This document shows, piece by piece, positions 28,536 to 36,094 of a DNA stretch of 64,000 nt (position 1 is the stretch's first letter; each line of letters begins with the position of its first letter). A program made the position numbers and the translations under genes. The DNA is from Spiribacter vilamensis (GTDB lineage: Bacteria; Pseudomonadota; Gammaproteobacteria; Nitrococcales; Nitrococcaceae): assembly GCF_004217415.1 (NCBI RefSeq), contig NZ_SHLI01000001.1:868001-932000 (forward strand), in the 5' to 3' direction. The notes under the pieces are model-generated. The model worked only from the letters and a program-made list of their open reading frames with translations. It did not search any database and had not been told where the DNA came from.

Positions 28536-28823
28536 ATGATCGTTCAACACCCGCATCCAGGCACAGGGCTCAAGAGCCGCCATCGCCAGCGCGGACAGGG
28601 CATGTCCGAGTACATCATCATTACCGCACTGATCGCCGTCGCCGGCATCGGGATCTTCTCCGCCTTCGGCGATACGATCTCGAGCCAGGCCGCTGCGATG
28701 GCCCGCGAGATGGCCGGTCAGGACGGTAGCGATCAAATCGACCGGGCCGATGATCATTCCGAGCGCGCCGCTAGCCGTGCCGATCAGGAAGACACGCTGC
28801 AGAGTTTCGATGCGCAGAACTGA
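28536..28823 (+). CDS. Flp/Tad-type prepilin
   Basis: 95 residues from ATG 28536 (GGGAGG 7 bases before). A 20-residue basic leader ends in R-G, and cleavage there gives Q-G-M-S-E-Y-I-I-I-T-A-L-I-A, with Glu at +5 and Tyr at +6 as in Flp pilins, then a single hydrophobic helix. The tail after the helix is acidic and hydrophilic. This is the best candidate for the main pilin of the locus. It needs a prepilin peptidase; none is in the cluster. Overlaps the next gene by 14 bases. Confidence 0.85.
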   Translation: MIVQHPHPGTGLKSRHRQRGQGMSEYIIITALIAVAGIGIFSAFGDTISSQAAAMAREMAGQDGSDQIDRADDHSERAASRADQEDTLQSFDAQN

Positions 28824-30045
28824 TCCGCAGCGCGGCCAGGTCCTGCCGGTGGTGCTTGCAACGCTTGCCCTCGCGGCAGCGGCAATCGCCGTCAGCCACC
28901 GCGTCGCCCGCGGCGTCGCCCAGGAATCGGCGGTGGTCAACGCCGCCGATGCGGCCGCCTACAGCGGAGCCGCCTGGACCGCGCGCCGGCTCAACCTGAT
29001 CGCCTATACCAATCGCGCGCTCATCGCGAATCATATCGCCGTCGGCCATGCAGTCGCCTATATCAGCTGGTTGCGATACACCGATGATGCCGTCGAACAG
29101 ATCGAGCGCTACGCCCGCTTTATCCCCTATGTCGGCCCCGCCGTTAGCCAGGCCGAACGGCTCCTGTCCAAGGCGACGAAAGTGTCGGCGCACACGACCG
29201 GTCTCTACATCCGCGGGACGGATGCGTACCTGGATATCCTGACCACCACGCAGTACGACGCCCGAATCGGGCTGCGAAAAGGCAAGGTTGACGAGGCCAT
29301 GCGTCGTGTCGTTCATCGCCACGACGAGCAATTCAAGATCAATGACGCCGACGCCATCGATGCCATCCCGGCGCCGTACGAGGCTGGCATGGACGCGCGG
29401 CTTTTCGCCGAGCGGTTCTCGAGCTACCTCGCACTCGATTCGGTCGGCCCCGGAAAGGACGACGGTTACTTTCAGCGCCTTCTGTCGGCAACCATCGATC
29501 GTGATCGCGGACTGAGTCGCTGGTTACGGGGACCGGCACGCCGCGGGCGCCCACGCTATGGTCGCGGCGGCCGGAAATGGAATCACTCCGTTTTCCATAC
29601 GGTTCGGTTTCGCAAACAGGGCGTCACCCAGCAGCCCCCTCTGCCGGATGCCGGCGGCTGGCGATCGGGGGACCGGCTGCAGGTGAGCTTTTTCAACCCG
29701 GCCAAATTCAGCTGGGGATCCTGGGCGACCCTCGCGAGCGGGCGGGCGAGCGCCGATGGTCTCGGCGGCAACTACCGAGGTGTGAGCAAATATACACGTC
29801 TTGAAAATCCACCCGCAGACAAGAAGCTGCTCCGGATCCCGGCACTGGTCACCGCACCGCTTCCGGGCGCTGATGACGCGGATGACGCCAACGCCGTCAA
29901 TGCGCATCTGAGCATCGGCGAGGTGCGCTATCGAGTGCCCGATAACTGTGGCCGCTACTGCCCGGCGCGCCACCGCCCGGCCACCCTGTTCAATCCCTAC
30001 TGGGAGGCCGCTCTCAGCGAGCCGCAGTTACCGAGGCTGCCATGA
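28810..30045 (+). CDS. TadG-like pilus protein (Tad/PilX-type)
   Basis: 411 residues from ATG 28810. N-terminal basic segment then R-G-Q-V-L-P-V-V-L-A-T-L-A-L-A-A-A-A-I, a single membrane helix as in TadG/von Willebrand-like Tad proteins; A-V-V-N-A-A-D-A-A-A-Y-S-G-A is the typical continuation. The remaining 350 residues are a periplasmic domain I cannot assign; no vWA MIDAS motif is evident. Probably a minor pilin-like anchor or assembly factor of the Tad pilus. Overlaps both neighbours (14 and 4 bases). Confidence 0.75.
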   Translation: MRRTDPQRGQVLPVVLATLALAAAAIAVSHRVARGVAQESAVVNAADAAAYSGAAWTARRLNLIAYTNRALIANHIAVGHAVAYISWLRYTDDAVEQIERYARFIPYVGPAVSQAERLLSKATKVSAHTTGLYIRGTDAYLDILTTTQYDARIGLRKGKVDEAMRRVVHRHDEQFKINDADAIDAIPAPYEAGMDARLFAERFSSYLALDSVGPGKDDGYFQRLLSATIDRDRGLSRWLRGPARRGRPRYGRGGRKWNHSVFHTVRFRKQGVTQQPPLPDAGGWRSGDRLQVSFFNPAKFSWGSWATLASGRASADGLGGNYRGVSKYTRLENPPADKKLLRIPALVTAPLPGADDADDANAVNAHLSIGEVRYRVPDNCGRYCPARHRPATLFNPYWEAALSEPQLPRLP

Positions 30046-30800
30046 GCGGCCAGCACGGAACGGCCATGACGGAATCGCTGATCGGTCTGCTCGCCATTAT
30101 CCCGGCGTTTCTGGCGATGGACCATCTCGGACGCCTCCAGGACATGGAACGCGCCGCGATCGCCGGCGCACGCTATGCCGCCTGGGAGGAGATCAGCGGC
30201 CGCGGCAAAGACGATGCATTACCAATCGCCATCGAGGACCGCATCTTCGGCAACGATCACGCCCCGATCGTGGATAGGGCGCGCCTCAGACGCGAAGGCG
30301 TCAGCCAGAACCCGCTCTGGCAAGATCGCGACGGGATGCTCCGCGACACCGACGCGGATGGCATCCAACGCCAGGACGGACGCAAGCGCGGGAACTCCAA
30401 TCTGCCCGAGCCCGGCACTGCCGTCCGCAACATCGCCTACGGTCAGTCCATCCCCGATGTCATCGAGGCCACCGGGCTATCCGGTGACATGCTCGGATTA
30501 CCCCGGGAGACGCTCGTCGGCCATCGGCTACGGATGGGCGCCCGGCCCCGCCTCGAGGAGGGTGACCGAAACCCGCCGCTCGTCTTCGAGGCGCAGGGGG
30601 CTATTTCGCCGGGGCACTGGCAGGCCGGAAGTGACCGTGCCTACCAGCGACGGACCGAACGGATCGTCGCGAGTGAACCCGTCGATACGCTATCCAAACC
30701 CGCCCAGGCACTGGGCGGATTCTTCGTGTTCAAGGAGGGACGCTATGCCCGCTCGACCGACTTCGTACCCCGATCCGATCTTTTCCCGACCCGGCATTGA
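30042..30800 (+). CDS. TadE-like pseudopilin
   Basis: 252 residues. Short leader ending in H-G, then T-A-M-T-E-S-L-I-G-L-L-A-I-I-P-A-F-L-A-M: Glu at +5 and a hydrophobic helix, the TadE/TadF pseudopilin signature. The rest is a polar globular domain with no known signature. It would be cleaved by a prepilin peptidase and joins the pilus base or tip in Tad systems. Overlaps the TadG-like gene by 4 bases and the next gene by 56 bases. Confidence 0.78.
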   Translation: MSGQHGTAMTESLIGLLAIIPAFLAMDHLGRLQDMERAAIAGARYAAWEEISGRGKDDALPIAIEDRIFGNDHAPIVDRARLRREGVSQNPLWQDRDGMLRDTDADGIQRQDGRKRGNSNLPEPGTAVRNIAYGQSIPDVIEATGLSGDMLGLPRETLVGHRLRMGARPRLEEGDRNPPLVFEAQGAISPGHWQAGSDRAYQRRTERIVASEPVDTLSKPAQALGGFFVFKEGRYARSTDFVPRSDLFPTRH

Positions 30801-31506
30801 CCGACCGCAATGGCGCAGCTCCTTCGTGTCGGGACTCGCCACCGGCCTGCTGGCGATCTCCGCGACAGCGATCGGCAACGACTGCGCTGACGAGCTTCGC
30901 ACCCTCCCGCTGCCCGCAGATGCAGCCGAGGTGTATCGCGACGGTCAGGTTGTATTTGGCGGCAGAAAGATGTGCCAGCTTGCTTACAAGACGGAGGAAT
31001 CCATCGACATGCTCACGTCGCGATACGAGGAGCACTGGGAGCACAAAGCAGGAGATCTGTTCAGGCACGGAACCGGCGATAACGGCGACGCGATTCTGAC
31101 GCAATCGGGAGGTCCCCGGGAGCGCTACATGGAGATTCAGCGCGACGGGTCGGGTCATGCAGTGATGGTCAACATCATCGCGAATCCCGGCGCGGACGTA
31201 ACATCCGTTAAGCCTTACATCCCGCTGCCGGACAGCTTCGAGGTGTTCACGCAGCAACGGAATCGCGATGGATTCACTGTGATCGCCCATACCTCGCTGG
31301 CATCCGAACCCGCGATCGAGCGGGTTGTGGAACGACTGGAGAGTGCAGGCTGGCGTGTCGATGATAATGGCCCCAGCCAATTGCTCGGATACCGGTTCGC
31401 GGCCATGAGCCGTGGCACGGATACACTCGACCTCGCTGTTGCCGGGAATGAGGAGGGGGCGCAGGCCACAATTCACGGCGTTGTCCCGGTATCGACCGAT
31501 GAGTAG
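30745..31506 (+). CDS. Exported protein of unknown function in the Tad locus
   Basis: 253 residues from ATG 30745, supported by AGGAGGG 5 bases upstream, so it starts inside the previous gene in another frame. A hydrophobic segment at about 27-44 (F-V-S-G-L-A-T-G-L-L-A-I-S) probably serves as a signal or anchor, followed by a region with two cysteines and no recognised domain. The C-terminal third has an alpha/beta look (A-I-E-R-V-V-E-R-L-E-S-A-G-W). Base composition is slightly lower in GC than neighbours. Position argues for a periplasmic Tad-system component. Confidence 0.65.
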   Translation: MPARPTSYPDPIFSRPGIDRPQWRSSFVSGLATGLLAISATAIGNDCADELRTLPLPADAAEVYRDGQVVFGGRKMCQLAYKTEESIDMLTSRYEEHWEHKAGDLFRHGTGDNGDAILTQSGGPRERYMEIQRDGSGHAVMVNIIANPGADVTSVKPYIPLPDSFEVFTQQRNRDGFTVIAHTSLASEPAIERVVERLESAGWRVDDNGPSQLLGYRFAAMSRGTDTLDLAVAGNEEGAQATIHGVVPVSTDE

Positions 31507-31627
31507 TGCCGAATACCTCGCAGTAGCGGCCGGTCTCGTCGGCGTATGGTCAGGCGTTGATCGGGTCATTAAGGCCCTGGGGAGCCACGGCGACGGCGTT
31601 CTCTGGACCCTCGCGATCCCCCTTTAG
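31499..31627 (+). CDS. 42-residue membrane micro-protein resembling a leaderless Flp pilin
   Basis: ATG 31499 overlaps the previous stop codon by 8 bases. The product M-S-S-A-E-Y-L-A-V-A-A-G-L-V-G-V has Glu at position 5 and Tyr at 6, followed by a hydrophobic helix, then V-D-R-V-I-K-A-L and a short polar C terminus. This is the mature N-terminal pattern of Flp pilins, but there is no leader before it. It might be a pilin-like subunit or regulator. Confidence that it is translated rests on overlap coupling only. Confidence 0.5.
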   Translation: MSSAEYLAVAAGLVGVWSGVDRVIKALGSHGDGVLWTLAIPL

Positions 31628-31651
31628 TCCGGATGCCTGGAGAGATCCGTC

Positions 31652-32440
31652 ATGAATCCCATAAAACGCGGTGTGCTGCTGGTCACCGGCGCCTTGATAG
31701 CCGGCGGTGCCGGGATCTGGTTCGGCGACCGCCATCTCGAGCAGCGAGCCAGTGCACTCGAGGCCGAACTGCGATCGGACCATGCCACACGCGCGGTGAT
31801 CGTCGCCCGCGACCATCTGCCCGAGGGCAGTCGGCTGACCCGGGATGGCGTTGCCATTCGCGATATGCCGGTGAAATTCACTCATGACAGTGCACTCGCG
31901 GCACCCGACTGGTCAGGCATCGCTGGACGGACGCTCAAGCGCGAGGTTGCTGCCGGCCGCGCGATTCTGCCCGCGCATGTCCAGGACACGGATCGGGCAC
32001 GACTCGCCGAGCAGGTCAAACCGGGGGATCGCGCCATCACCATCCCGGTATCCGGCGGTGCGGAGATCGCCGGCCTGCTCGGGCCCGGGGATCGGCTCGA
32101 TCTGATGCTGACTTATCGGAATGACGGCGAGCGCGAGACCGTTCCGCTCCTCGCCGATATCCCTATCCTTGCCACCGGCTCGGAGCTGGGTGACGCCGGC
32201 ACACCCCGAGGCCCCGTCCGGTATGACGATCTCACGCTGGCCGTCTCGCCGCTGGAGGCGGCACGGATCACCCACGCACTCGCGATCGGGGATATCCATG
32301 TCGTCCTGCGTTCCGATACCGACAACGCGCCGGTGGATGGCTTTCGCATCGACGCCGCGGCGCTCATCGATACCGGTCCGGACGCCGATCCAGGCAACGC
32401 CCCACCGGATATCGAACTGATCATCGGAGGCCAGCCATGA
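31652..32440 (+). CDS. cpaB: Flp pilus assembly protein CpaB/RcpC
   Basis: 262 residues. An N-terminal membrane helix, then a SAF-like domain (V-I-V-A-R-D-H-L-P-E-G-S-R-L-T) and the CpaB C-terminal domain (P-G-D-R-A-I-T-I-P-V-S, L-G-P-G-D-R-L-D-L-M-L-T). CpaB is a periplasmic partner of the secretin in Tad pili. GGAGAG lies 7 bases upstream. Four-base overlap with cpaC downstream. Confidence 0.92.
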   Translation: MNPIKRGVLLVTGALIAGGAGIWFGDRHLEQRASALEAELRSDHATRAVIVARDHLPEGSRLTRDGVAIRDMPVKFTHDSALAAPDWSGIAGRTLKREVAAGRAILPAHVQDTDRARLAEQVKPGDRAITIPVSGGAEIAGLLGPGDRLDLMLTYRNDGERETVPLLADIPILATGSELGDAGTPRGPVRYDDLTLAVSPLEAARITHALAIGDIHVVLRSDTDNAPVDGFRIDAAALIDTGPDADPGNAPPDIELIIGGQP

Positions 32441-33717
32441 GCCGCCCCTGTCACCGACACCTGATCGCCCGCATCGCCCTCGCCGCCGGGCTGCTCTGGA
32501 GTCCGCTGACGGCCGCCATCGAGGTCGCCATCGGCCACTCGCGGATCGTCGAGGCGAGCGATATCACGCGTGTTGCCCTCGGCGACGGCGCCCTGGCGGA
32601 GGTCGAGGTGCTCGGTGATGGCGATGGTGTCCTGCTGATGGGACGGGCCGCCGGCCGCACCGATCTGCGACTCTGGTTGGGGAATGGCGAATCCCGGCAT
32701 TTGCCGGTGATCGTCCGGCCGTCATCGGCGTCGACCCGTGATCCGCAACTCGAGGCACTGGCGGCGCGGATCGGCGGCGTCACGCTCGAGCGCACCGCGG
32801 ATGAGTATTTCGTCACCGGCCAACCGGCAACGAAGCGCGACCGGCAGCGCTTCGAGACGCTCATTGCCGCCTACCCGGCACTCGGCGATTTCACGGATCC
32901 GCTGTCGATGACGGAGACACCCACGGTGCAGGTCAAGGCGCGGTTCGTGGAGTTGCGCAAATCCACGCTGCGCGAGATCGGCCTGGACTGGGCCACGCAG
33001 TCGCCGGCGATCAGCTTCGCCTATGCCTCCGATCTCGAGACCAACGATGTATTCCGCGGCGAGCTCGGCGAGTTCCTGCCGTCCAACGCCCTGCCGCTCG
33101 ATATCGGCAAGGGGAACGGCTATCTCGGCGTCGGCCTGAGCCTGACTGCCATGATCGATCTGCTCGGTCAGTCCGGCGAGGCACGGGTCATCGCCGAGCC
33201 CATGCTCTCGGCGCTGAGCGGCACATCGGCCGAGTTCCAGGCCGGTGGCGAGGTGCCCATCCCGATCCAGGGCGCCGATGGCGCGCCCTCGGTGACGTTC
33301 AAGGACTACGGGATTCTGCTCAAGGTCGCCCCTCGGGTGGGCGATGACGCACGGATTCGCACGCGCATCGAGGTGGAGGTAAGCGATGTGGACGAATCCG
33401 TCACGGTCCTCGGCGTCCCCGGGTTCTCGGTGCGCAATGCAGTCACGGAGATGAGCGGCGCGAGTGGCCAGACACTGCTCATTGCCGGGCTCATCGACGA
33501 GCAGCAGTCGCGCGCCGTCAGCGAGGTGCCGGGACTCGGTCAGCTCCCGGTCATCGGCCGACTGTTCCGCTCGGAGCGATTCCAGAACCAGCAGACCGAA
33601 CTCGTCGTGCTGATCACGCCCACCCTACAGGACGAACCTGCCGCGGCGACGCCTCGCGACCCCGCAGGTCGGTCCGCCTCCCGTCGCCTGCCGCTTGAGG
33701 AGATCCGTTATGAGTGA
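32437..33717 (+). CDS. cpaC: Tad secretin CpaC/RcpA
   Basis: 426 residues. Signal peptide ending near L-T-A-A, an N-terminal pilus-assembly (BON/N0-like) region, then the secretin domain from about residue 160 (F-V-E-L-R-K, L-S-A-L-S-G-T-S-A-E-F-Q-A-G-G-E-V-P-I-P, A-P-R-V-G-D-D) with the final V-P-G-L-G-Q-L-P-V-I-G-R-L-F and E-L-V-V-L-I-T-P. It forms the outer membrane channel for the pilus. It has few transmembrane or pilotin motifs of its own, so the TPR lipoprotein may position it. Overlaps tadA by 8 bases. Confidence 0.94.
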   Translation: MSRPCHRHLIARIALAAGLLWSPLTAAIEVAIGHSRIVEASDITRVALGDGALAEVEVLGDGDGVLLMGRAAGRTDLRLWLGNGESRHLPVIVRPSSASTRDPQLEALAARIGGVTLERTADEYFVTGQPATKRDRQRFETLIAAYPALGDFTDPLSMTETPTVQVKARFVELRKSTLREIGLDWATQSPAISFAYASDLETNDVFRGELGEFLPSNALPLDIGKGNGYLGVGLSLTAMIDLLGQSGEARVIAEPMLSALSGTSAEFQAGGEVPIPIQGADGAPSVTFKDYGILLKVAPRVGDDARIRTRIEVEVSDVDESVTVLGVPGFSVRNAVTEMSGASGQTLLIAGLIDEQQSRAVSEVPGLGQLPVIGRLFRSERFQNQQTELVVLITPTLQDEPAAATPRDPAGRSASRRLPLEEIRYE

Positions 33718-35314
33718 GCTCGAGCTCGTCCACCGATTCGGGGATTACTCCCCCACAACCCTCCCGCTCCACCGGGGCGCTCGCTACGCGATCGGCAGCA
33801 GTCGTCGCTGCGACCTGCGCATCAGCGGTAGTGGCATCGCCCGCCGCCATGCCGAGCTGCGTGTCGACGAGTACGGCGTGCATATCCGTCTGCTTGCCGG
33901 TCGCAAGGAGATTGTCTTCAACGGCGAACCGGTCCGTCAGGCCGGCCCCCTCGCCGCCGGTGATACCCTCAGCCTCGGCGATGCGAACTGGCAGATCCGT
34001 CAGGCCGCATCCGACACCGTCTGCGAGGTCGCGGAACCCACGCCCACGCCCATTACAGCCGCATCGCCACAGGCGCCCGTTACCCCGGTTGCGCCGCGGA
34101 TCTCACCCGATCTCGTGCGACGCTTCCAGGAGGGCATCAGCCAGCGACTCGATCTGTATCGCCGCGATATCCTCCAGACGCTCTCCGCGCAACGGCTTCG
34201 CGAGGAGGCCGCGGCCACGGCGTGGCAATTGATCGAGGAGGGAGAGCTCACGCTGCCCGCCGAGGTCGATGCCGAGACCGCCGTCGCCGCGGTGGTCGCC
34301 GAGACCGTCGGGCTCGGGCCGATCGAGTCACTCATGGAAGACCCGGCGGTCAGCGAGATCATGGTCAACGGCCACGAGCGGATCTATGTCGAGCGTGGCG
34401 GGCGGCTCGAGAGAACGGCGCTGGAGTTCAGTTCGGCCGCCTCGCTCGACAGCGTCCTCGATCGCATCGTCTCGCCACTGGGTCGACGACTCGACGAGGG
34501 CTCGCCCCTGGTGGACGCACGGCTGCCGGACGGCTCGCGGGTCAACGCCATAATTCCGCCACTGGCGCTTAACGGCGCTACGCTCACCATCCGACGCTTC
34601 GGCGACGAGCGGATCGGACTCGACGACCTGATCCGCTTCGGTGGACTGGATCGCGAAATGGCCGACTTCCTGCGCCTGTGCGTGCACCGGCGCCGCAACA
34701 TCCTGATCGCCGGCGGCACCGGTACCGGCAAGACCACCGTACTCAATGCCCTGTCCGAGGAGATCGACGAGTCGGAGCGCATCGTCACCATCGAGGACTC
34801 CGCCGAGCTTCGCCTGCAACAGGACCACGTCGTGGCGCTCGAGTCACGACCGCCGAATATCGAGGGCAGTGGCGCCATCCCGATCCGCGACCTGGTCCGC
34901 AATGCGCTTCGCATGCGGCCCGACCGGATCCTCGTCGGTGAGTGCCGCGGCGGGGAGGCCCTGGACATGCTCCAGGCGATGAATACCGGCCACGACGGGT
35001 CACTGACTACGGCCCACGCCAACACCCCGCGTGATGCCCTCGCCCGACTCGAGGTAATGACACTGATGGCGGGCATGGATCTGCCGGCGCGGGCAATCCG
35101 CGATCAGATCGCCGCGGCAATCGATATCGTGGTGCAGCTGACGCGATTCGGCGATGGCGCGAGGCGAATCACGGCGATCACCGAGGTGGCGGGAATGGAG
35201 GGCGACCGGATCCTGCTCACCGAGCTGTTCCGGTACGACGACGGGTTTCATGCCACCGGCCAGATGCCGGCGTTTATCGAACCGACACCGGCATCGGTGA
35301 GCGGATTTACATGA
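33710..35314 (+). CDS. tadA: TadA/CpaF secretion ATPase with N-terminal FHA domain
   Basis: 534 residues from ATG 33710 (TGAGGAG 7 bases upstream, preferred to TTG 33695). Residues about 1-100 are an FHA domain (Y-A-I-G-S-S-R-R-C-D-L-R-I, G-I-A-R-R-H-A-E-L), a phosphothreonine reader. The C-terminal part is the hexameric ATPase: Walker A G-G-T-G-T-G-K-T-T (about residues 334-342), V-T-I-E-D-S-A-E-L, Walker B R-I-L-V-G-E-C-R, and T-A-H-A-N-T. It drives pilus assembly through TadB/TadC. The FHA domain suggests control by protein phosphorylation; no Ser/Thr kinase is in the window. Its last 8 bases overlap the convergent sufT gene. Confidence 0.95.
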   Translation: MSELELVHRFGDYSPTTLPLHRGARYAIGSSRRCDLRISGSGIARRHAELRVDEYGVHIRLLAGRKEIVFNGEPVRQAGPLAAGDTLSLGDANWQIRQAASDTVCEVAEPTPTPITAASPQAPVTPVAPRISPDLVRRFQEGISQRLDLYRRDILQTLSAQRLREEAAATAWQLIEEGELTLPAEVDAETAVAAVVAETVGLGPIESLMEDPAVSEIMVNGHERIYVERGGRLERTALEFSSAASLDSVLDRIVSPLGRRLDEGSPLVDARLPDGSRVNAIIPPLALNGATLTIRRFGDERIGLDDLIRFGGLDREMADFLRLCVHRRRNILIAGGTGTGKTTVLNALSEEIDESERIVTIEDSAELRLQQDHVVALESRPPNIEGSGAIPIRDLVRNALRMRPDRILVGECRGGEALDMLQAMNTGHDGSLTTAHANTPRDALARLEVMTLMAGMDLPARAIRDQIAAAIDIVVQLTRFGDGARRITAITEVAGMEGDRILLTELFRYDDGFHATGQMPAFIEPTPASVSGFT

Positions 35315-35630
35315 AACCGAGTTCGAGTCGCGCAGTCTCCGACATGCGATCCTGGGTCCAGGGCGGATCCCAGGTAAGTTCGACCTCGGCGGCCTCGATG
35401 CCGCGCACCTGCTCCACGGCGGCCTTGATCATGATCGGCATCTGCCCGGCCACCGGGCAGGCGGGGGAAGTCAGCGTCATGAGCACGTCGACGAAGCCCT
35501 CCTCATCCACTTCGACTTCGTAGATGAGACCGAGCTCGTAGACATCCACCGGGATTTCCGGATCGTAGACGCTGCGCAGCGCGGCAACGACACCTTCGCG
35601 AAGGGTCTCGACCGGGGGACGTTCCACCAT
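35307..35630 (-). CDS. sufT: SUF system MIP18-like protein SufT
   Basis: 107 residues of the DUF59/MIP18 family: V-Y-D-P-E-I-P-V-D-V-Y-E-L-G-L-I-Y, then T-L-T-S-P-A-C-P-V-A with its conserved cysteine, and D-P-P-W-T-Q-D-R-M-S. Assists Fe-S cluster carrier transfer. Last gene of the suf operon; the 3' end overlaps convergent tadA by 8 bases. Confidence 0.9.
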   Translation of the reverse strand: MVERPPVETLREGVVAALRSVYDPEIPVDVYELGLIYEVEVDEEGFVDVLMTLTSPACPVAGQMPIMIKAAVEQVRGIEAAEVELTWDPPWTQDRMSETARLELGFM

Positions 35631-35633
35631 GCT

Positions 35634-36092
35634 CTACTCCGTGCGTTGACCGTCAGGCGAATCCAGCGCCGCCTGCAACGTGTTCCATGCGAGCGTCGCG
35701 CATCTTACCCGCATCGGGTAATCGCGAACGCCGGCGAGTGCCTGGAGCTTTTCAAGCGCCGAATCGCCATCCACCGACAGTTCGCCCCCGCGACCGCTCA
35801 CCAGGCCCTGAAACCGTGCGCTGATGTCCCGGGCCTCGTCCAGCGTGCGGCCCATCAGCACCTCGGTCATGATCGACGCCGTCGCCATTGATATGGCGCA
35901 TCCCTCGCCGTCAAACCCGATATCCTCGATCCGACCGTCCCCATCCAGCCGCAGCTCGACATGCACCCGATCGCCACAGAGCGGATTCTTGCCGTCCGCG
36001 CTGTAATCATGGGGCTCCACGGCCCGGAAGTTCCGGGGCGAGCGGTTATGATCAAGCACCACCGCCTGATAGAGCGCCGAGAGTTCGGTCAT
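35634..36092 (-). CDS. sufU: Fe-S cluster scaffold/sulfur acceptor SufU
   Basis: 152 residues of the SufU/IscU fold. L-Y-Q-A-V-V-L-D-H-N-R-S-P-R-N, then N-P-L-C-G-D, G-E-G-C-A-I-S and R-V-R-C-A-T-L: the three conserved Cys and Asp that bind Zn in SufU, where the protein takes persulfide from SufS. Located 2 bases after the sufS stop codon and 3 before sufT. Confidence 0.92.
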   Translation of the reverse strand: MTELSALYQAVVLDHNRSPRNFRAVEPHDYSADGKNPLCGDRVHVELRLDGDGRIEDIGFDGEGCAISMATASIMTEVLMGRTLDEARDISARFQGLVSGRGGELSVDGDSALEKLQALAGVRDYPMRVRCATLAWNTLQAALDSPDGQRTE

Positions 36093-36094
36093 GA

